This document shows, piece after piece, positions 59,350-64,000 of a stretch of 64,000 bases of DNA. The notes under the pieces are model-generated. The model ran no database searches, had not been told where the DNA came from, and saw only the letters and a program-made list of their open reading frames with translations. Position numbers and translations under genes: made by a program. How positions within the stretch are numbered: position 1 is the stretch's first letter; the number at the start of each line of letters is the position of its first letter. This DNA comes from CAIWHR01 sp963726765 (GTDB taxonomy: Bacteria > Pseudomonadota > Gammaproteobacteria > Burkholderiales > Casimicrobiaceae). Where the stretch lies: positions 1-64,000 of the forward strand of contig CAVSDH010000012.1 in assembly GCA_963726765.1 (NCBI GenBank). The letters run 5' to 3'.

Positions 59350-60285
59350 ATGGATCTGAAGCAGCTCGAGTACTTCGTCAATGTCGTCGATCTGGGCGGC
59401 TTCAGTCGCGCGGCGCGCCTTCTCGGCGTTGCTCAGCCGGCGGTCAGCCGGCAGGTGCGAAGCCTCGAGGTCGAGCTGCGGCAGAACCTGCTCGTGCGCA
59501 ACGGTCGCGGCGCGACCCCGACCGAGGCGGGCAAGCGTCTGCTCGCGCACGCGCGCGGCATCCTGCAGCAGGTCGATCGCGCGCGGGCCGAAGTGGACGA
59601 GATCAAGGGCGCACCGGTGGGCCATATCGTGGTCGGACTGCCGCCGACACTCGCGCGACTGATGACCGCACCCGTCGTCCGTGAATTCCGGCGGCGCTTT
59701 CCGCGCGCGTCGCTTTCGATCGTCGACGGCCTGTCCTCGTACATGCACGAGTGGCTTCAGGTCGGACGGATCGACGTCGGCCTTCTCTACAATCCGGCGC
59801 CCTCGCCCGCCATCGAGAGCCGTGCGCTTCTCGAGGAAGCGCTGTGCTTCGTCTCGGCGCGGCAGAAGGGCGCGGCGCCGCGCGCGATGCCGCTGCGCGA
59901 TCTGCCGCGGTATCCGCTCATCATCCCCAGCCGGCCGCATGCGATCCGGATGCTGGTGGAAACGCGCCTCGCTGCGGTCGGCCTGAAGCCGCAGGTGGCG
60001 ATGGAGATCGATGCCGTGTCGGCGATCCTCGAGCTGGTCGCCGAAGGTCATGGCTACGCGGTGCTTTCGCCGCGCGCACTGGACGGCGCGGATGTCGCCC
60101 GCCGGCTCGTGTCGCGGCCGATCGTGCGCCCGCATCTCGCGAGCACGCTGGCGATCGCCACCTCCGCGCAGCGCCCGTCGACGCCGCTGCAGCAGGCGAC
60201 GGTCGAATTGATCGAGGGCGCCGCGCGGAGCATGATGTCCTCGAAACGAGGGATTCGCCGGCAACCGCACGGCGTGCCCGTCTGA
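59350..60285 (+). CDS. LysR-family regulator, likely of the lig genes
   Basis: 311 residues from ATG 59350, at the family start MDLKQLEYFVNVVDLGGFSRAARLLGVAQPAVSRQVRSLE. That is the winged HTH (1-60); the effector domain spans about 90-295. It is divergent from the ModA-like gene, and the shared element in its promoter also lies upstream of ligK, which makes it the probable activator of the protocatechuate genes. The likely effector is protocatechuate or an intermediate. SYK-6 LigR is an analogous regulator. Confidence 0.88.
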   Translation: MDLKQLEYFVNVVDLGGFSRAARLLGVAQPAVSRQVRSLEVELRQNLLVRNGRGATPTEAGKRLLAHARGILQQVDRARAEVDEIKGAPVGHIVVGLPPTLARLMTAPVVREFRRRFPRASLSIVDGLSSYMHEWLQVGRIDVGLLYNPAPSPAIESRALLEEALCFVSARQKGAAPRAMPLRDLPRYPLIIPSRPHAIRMLVETRLAAVGLKPQVAMEIDAVSAILELVAEGHGYAVLSPRALDGADVARRLVSRPIVRPHLASTLAIATSAQRPSTPLQQATVELIEGAARSMMSSKRGIRRQPHGVPV

Positions 60286-60327
60286 CGTCTGTTCCGGCAA
60301 GGACCGCATCCCGGTGAAGGAGTGGCA

Positions 60328-61263
60328 ATGAACGATCAACGACGTATCGACGACCGAAGCGTCGCCGTCATCGGATTCGGCGAGGCGGGCCGGATTCTCG
60401 CCGGCGGGCTGCGCGCCTCCGGACACTTCGACGTCTGCACCTACGACGTCCTCGTGCACGACGCCGCCGCGCGGGGATCGATGCTCACCGCCGCGGTCGA
60501 GCGGCACGTGACGATGGCCGAAACGCACGGCGAGGCGATTCGCGGCGCTCGCATCATCGTGTCGGCGGTCACCGCCGCCTCGTCGACCGATGTCGCACGC
60601 GAGGCAGCGTCGACGCTGCTGCCCGGACAGCTTTTTGCCGACATCAACTCCGTGTCGCCGGGAACGAAGCGCGCGAACGCAAAGCTGATCGAGAGGGCCG
60701 GCGGACACTACGTCGACGTCGCCGTCATGGCGCCGATTCCCCCGTATGGCCTCAAGGTGCCGATGCTGCTGGGCGGCGCCAAGGCGGCGGACCTCGCCGC
60801 GCGCCTCGCGCCTGCGGGAATGAATTTCGACATCGTCGCCGACGACGTCGGCACCGCCTCGGCAATCAAGATGTGCCGCAGCGTCATGATCAAGGGGCTG
60901 GAGGCGCTCGTCGTCGAGTCCCTGCTCGGCGCGCGTCATTACGGCGTCGAGGAGCGCGTGCTCGCCTCGCTCGAGGAGACGTTCCCGAACATGAAATGGG
61001 ACGAGCGCGCCGACTACCTGGTGAGCCGAGTGGTCGTCCACGGGCGAAGGCGCGCGGCCGAAATGCGCGAAGTCGCGGTGACGATCGAGGAAGCCGGGCT
61101 CGAGCCGTTCATGGCCGCTGCGACCGCCAGGTGTCAGGACCGCATATCGGACCTGATTGACGCCGGCGCCGGTTCGCGTGCCGTGGGCAGCGATTTTTCC
61201 TGGCGGACCTTTGCGGATGCGGTGGCGACGCTCGGCAAGCGCGGGAAGGCCCCCGTCATGTGA
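60328..61263 (+). CDS. NAD(P)-binding oxidoreductase, 6-phosphogluconate dehydrogenase-like (DUF1932)
   Basis: 311 residues from ATG 60328, chosen because AAGGAG lies 6 bases upstream; a GTG at 60322 is an alternative. The Rossmann motif is VAVIGFGEAGRILAGGL (about 12-28). The C-terminal half carries the DUF1932-type helical domain (GLEALVVESLLGARHYGVEERVLASLEETFP). This group occurs in aromatic catabolism clusters, but its substrate is unclear. A lysine near the Rossmann border (SAIKMCRSVMIKGLEAL) may be catalytic. It is convergent with the binding protein at 61289. Confidence 0.8.
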   Translation: MNDQRRIDDRSVAVIGFGEAGRILAGGLRASGHFDVCTYDVLVHDAAARGSMLTAAVERHVTMAETHGEAIRGARIIVSAVTAASSTDVAREAASTLLPGQLFADINSVSPGTKRANAKLIERAGGHYVDVAVMAPIPPYGLKVPMLLGGAKAADLAARLAPAGMNFDIVADDVGTASAIKMCRSVMIKGLEALVVESLLGARHYGVEERVLASLEETFPNMKWDERADYLVSRVVVHGRRRAAEMREVAVTIEEAGLEPFMAAATARCQDRISDLIDAGAGSRAVGSDFSWRTFADAVATLGKRGKAPVM

Positions 61264-61288
61264 CCTTGCGGGAACCGCGGGCCTCCCG

Positions 61289-62158
61289 TCACCGAATCTC
61301 GGCCGGGACCGCACCCTTGCGAAGTGGCGGCGCAACGGGCGGCTGCCCGGTGTCCTTCAGGATGCCCTGGGCCTGCGGCGACAGCAGGAACGCGACGAAC
61401 GCGATCGCCTCCTTCACGTCCTGCGCGGTTCCCGGCACGACGGCCGCGTTGCGGATCGATTCGCTCATGTTGACGCTGTCGGCAAAGCGGATGATGTCGA
61501 CGTCATTGCGCGCGGCGACCGCCGCCGAGTAGTAGACAATGCCGGCGTCGGCGCGTCCGTCCCTGACCGCATTGACGACCTCCGGAACGCCCGTGGGCCT
61601 GGCCGGGTCGGCGGGCGCGGTGTCGACGATCTTCTGGGCGAGCTCGGGCTTGCCTTCCTGTGCCGTGGCCCGTTTGAGGAATTCGGTCGTGCGGCCGGTT
61701 GCGAGATCCTTTTCGCCCGTCACTCGCGCGAATCGCACGCGAGGCCCGGCGAGGTCGCCCGCATGCCGGATGCCGAGCGGATTGCCCTTTGCGGTGATGA
61801 CGACCATTTCGTTGCCGGAGAACACCACGTACCACGTCGCGCCCTCGGCATCGGAACCCGCCACCTTCTTCCCCATCAGATCCTGCTCGACGACCGCCGG
61901 CGAAGACGGCGCGAAGACGTCGCAGCGCTCACCCTTGAGGATGCGCGCCGCAAGTTCCCGCGACACGCCGGAAGTGAGGTTGATCGTGACCTCCGCGTGC
62001 GTCGCCTCGAAGGCCTTCTTGAGCTCGCGCATGGGACCGGCGAGCGAATCCGCGTGGAAAATCTCGAGCGTGGCGGCCGCTGCGCTCGTGCAGGTGAACG
62101 TTGCCCATGCCAGTGCCAGCACAAGCCCCGAACTCACGGAGATCGTCAGTCGTGTCAT
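61289..62158 (-). CDS. Molybdate/tungstate-type extracellular binding protein
   Basis: 289 residues from ATG 62158, with GAGG upstream. Signal peptide (TRLTISVSSGLVLALAWATFTCTSAAAA). The mature start LEIFHADSLAGPMRELKKAFEATH resembles the WtpA/ModA 'VFHAGSL' group, and the later 'RADAGIVYYSAAVAARN' is typical of the fold. No modBC or wtpBC genes are nearby. The function, oxyanion or another small acid, is open. It is the last gene before the FAD/Fe-S oxidoreductase on the same strand. Confidence 0.8.
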   Translation of the reverse strand: MTRLTISVSSGLVLALAWATFTCTSAAAATLEIFHADSLAGPMRELKKAFEATHAEVTINLTSGVSRELAARILKGERCDVFAPSSPAVVEQDLMGKKVAGSDAEGATWYVVFSGNEMVVITAKGNPLGIRHAGDLAGPRVRFARVTGEKDLATGRTTEFLKRATAQEGKPELAQKIVDTAPADPARPTGVPEVVNAVRDGRADAGIVYYSAAVAARNDVDIIRFADSVNMSESIRNAAVVPGTAQDVKEAIAFVAFLLSPQAQGILKDTGQPPVAPPLRKGAVPAEIR

Positions 62159-62210
62159 GGTGCCTCGCAAGAGTTCAGGTGGATAAGGGCGGTGTGTCAT
62201 GCCGAGCCCG

Positions 62211-64000
62211 TTACGCCGGTGGGAGGGCGCGCGCGAGCGCGCGAACGACGTGCACGGCCTCTCGTCGGCCGCTCGCCCTCGTCCCGTCGGCGATCTGGTG
62301 CCGGCAGCTCGTCCCGTCGGCGACGATCAGCGTCGTCGCGGCGGCCTCGCGCACCGCGGGCAGCAGCGAGAGCTCGGCCATGCGCATCGAGATGTCGTAG
62401 TGCGCAGCCTCGTAGCCGAAACTGCCGGCCATGCCGCAACAGCTGGACTCGACGACGTCCACGGCAAGCCCGGGAATCAGCTGCAGGACCTCCCGCGCAG
62501 GTGCTACGGCATCGAAGGCCTTCTGATGGCAGTGCCCGTGCAGCAACGCACGCTTCTCGGGAAGCGCGACAAGCGGGAGACGCAGGCGTCCTGCACGACG
62601 CTCTCGCGACAGGAATTCCTCGATGAGCATCGCTTTTTCGCCGATCGCTCGCGCAGCCTCTCCCAGGCCCATCACGAGGAACTCGTCGCGCAGCGAAAAA
62701 AGGCAGGACGGCTCGAGCCCGACGATCGACGCACCACGTTCGACGTGCGGCGCGAGCGCAGCGACCATGCGGCGCGCTTCCGCTTTCGCCTCGTCGACCA
62801 GGCCTGCCGCGAGGAACGTTCGCCCGCAGCACAACGGCCGCGCGGGTTCGGTGTCGTTCGCGCCGGGTCGAGCGACTGCAACGCGGTATCCGGCGGCCGA
62901 CAGCACCGCAAGAGCCGAGTGCGCGTTCTCGGGCTCGAAATAGTTGGTGAACGTGTCGACGAACAGGACGATATCGGCCGCTTCATCGTTCCGGCGGCAG
63001 CCGCGCAGGAAGGTGTCGCGCCGCCAGCGCGGGAGCGGGCGCTGCGCGGTGAGCCCGGTCCACCTTTCCACAAGACGGGCAGCGCCGGGAATCGCGTCGC
63101 GCAGGTTCGCAAGCCACGGCAACCGCGCCGCCCAGGGCGCCCACCGCGGCAGGGACGCGATCGCGCGATCCTTCAGCGCGAGCCCGTGCGCACGCTGCCA
63201 TTGATGATTGAACTCGATCTTCATCTTCGCCATGTCGACGCCCGTCGGGCAATCGCGGCGGCAGCCCTTGCAACTCACGCAGAGGTCGAGCGCGTCGCGC
63301 ACGGCCTGCGACGCGAAATCGGGACCGAGCCCCCCCGAAAGCGCCAGGCGCAAGGTGTTCGCTCGTCCGCGCGTGAGGTGAATCTCGTCGCGGGTGACGC
63401 GATAGCTGGGGCACATCGTGCCGGCGTCGAACTTGCGGCAGTGGCCGTTGTTGTTGCACATCTCCACGGCCTTGCCGAAACCGCGGGCCGCGATCGCTTC
63501 CCGTCCCCGGCGCCGAGAGAACGTCGGCCGCCGGATCGTAGTCGACGTTCCACGCGGACCAGTCGAGCGCGGTGGCGACGGGCAATGTCCGATGCCCCGG
63601 GGGGAAGCGAAAAAGAGCACGGTCGTCCATGCGCGACGGGCGCACGATCTTGCCGGGATTCATGAGTCCGCGCGGGTCGAACAATTCCTTGATTTCCTCG
63701 AACGCACGCGTGAGCCGCGGCCCGAATTGCCAGGCCACCCATTCGCTGCGCACGAGGCCGTCGCCGTGTTCGCCCGAGTACGCTCCCTTGTACTCCCGGA
63801 CGAGTGCGCTCGCCTCCTCGGCGATCGCCCGCATCTTCGTCGCGCCGTCGCGCCGCATGTCGAGGATCGGCCGTACGTGCAGCGTGCCCACCGACGCGTG
63901 CGCATACCACGTGCCACGCGTGCCGTGCCGCCGGAACACCTCCGTCAGGCGATCGACGTAATCCGCGAGGTGCGCGAGCGGCACCGCACAGTCCTCGATG
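62211..64000 (-). CDS. FAD-linked oxidase/Fe-S oxidoreductase, 5' end outside the window (frameshifted as sequenced)
   Basis: The visible part is about 596 residues of a ~1000-residue protein. The FAD-oxidase C-terminal part (SIEDCAVPLAHLADYV... to DPRGLMNPGKIV) is followed by a 4Fe-4S region (CVSCKGCRRDCPTGVDMA) with MCNNNGHCRKFDAGTMCPSYR before it, and by CCG-type cysteine segments (CCGRTFLAAG, ESSCCGMAGSFGYE). The frame changes at the C run 63505-63508; removing one C joins VLSAPGREAIAARGFGKAVEMC. Enzymes of this layout oxidise D-lactate, D-2-hydroxyglutarate or related acids. The N-terminal FAD-binding half lies beyond position 64000. Confidence 0.85.

Noticed and set aside
58480..61335. 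A 951-residue minus-strand frame spanning the ModA-like gene and far beyond
   Set aside because: Only the last 229 codons match a family; upstream it is antisense to the LysR and DUF1932 genes.

Overview
The window looks like chromosomal DNA from a GC-rich betaproteobacterium, probably Burkholderiales-like. The clues are two Bug/TctC-type binding proteins, a TAXI-type binding protein, IPTL-type C-terminal anchors, a PqiA/PqiB/PqiC block, LivKHMGF genes and GC-rich intercistronic stem-loops. I saw no tRNA, rRNA, CRISPR array, prophage or transposase. At least ten single-base indels break otherwise intact genes, often in short runs of G or C. Several apparent broken genes, and one apparent gene fusion, are best explained by sequence error or very recent decay.

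Layout. 1-5.5 kb: surface-protein genes, namely two secreted proteins with C-terminal anchor segments and a very repetitive collagen-like protein. 5.9-7.7 kb: a glycosyltransferase-methyltransferase fusion and monothiol glutaredoxin. 7.8-13.7 kb: a sugar-type ABC importer operon with a 2-hydroxyacid dehydrogenase, followed by three tandem copies of a 119-bp repeat. 13.8-17.6 kb: a MetE-type methyltransferase, a cold-shock protein with its terminator, a secreted beta-propeller and an outer-membrane barrel.

17.9-27.3 kb: a hydroxyproline catabolic cluster. It holds 4-hydroxyproline 2-epimerase, a GntR/FCD repressor with a perfect 18-bp palindrome beside it, a polar amino-acid ABC importer, a DapA-family deaminase, an enolase-family cis-3-hydroxyproline dehydratase, a DadA-like D-hydroxyproline dehydrogenase and a proline-racemase paralogue with Ser and Thr where the family has Cys. 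Together these would import 3- and 4-hydroxyproline and convert them towards 2-oxoglutarate semialdehyde and pyrroline-2-carboxylate. The final semialdehyde dehydrogenase is not in the window.

27.4-45.8 kb: envelope and housekeeping genes: a DUF2092-like protein, a patatin autotransporter of the PlpD type, a TAXI protein, a DUF4105 protein, a winged-helix NTPase regulator divergent from a small membrane protein, a split PqiA-A-B-C operon, an acyltransferase, a zinc-ribbon/bactofilin pair and two Bug binding proteins.

45.9-62.2 kb: an aromatic catabolism locus, mostly on the minus strand. LivKHMGF, a hemerythrin-like protein and an alpha/beta hydrolase lie downstream of a complete-looking protocatechuate 4,5-cleavage set (ligJ, two LigAB pairs, ligC, ligI, ligK). 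A LysR gene follows. A shared operator-like element lies both upstream of ligK and in the lysR promoter region. The Liv transporter probably imports the aromatic substrate. The right edge cuts a large FAD/Fe-S oxidoreductase.
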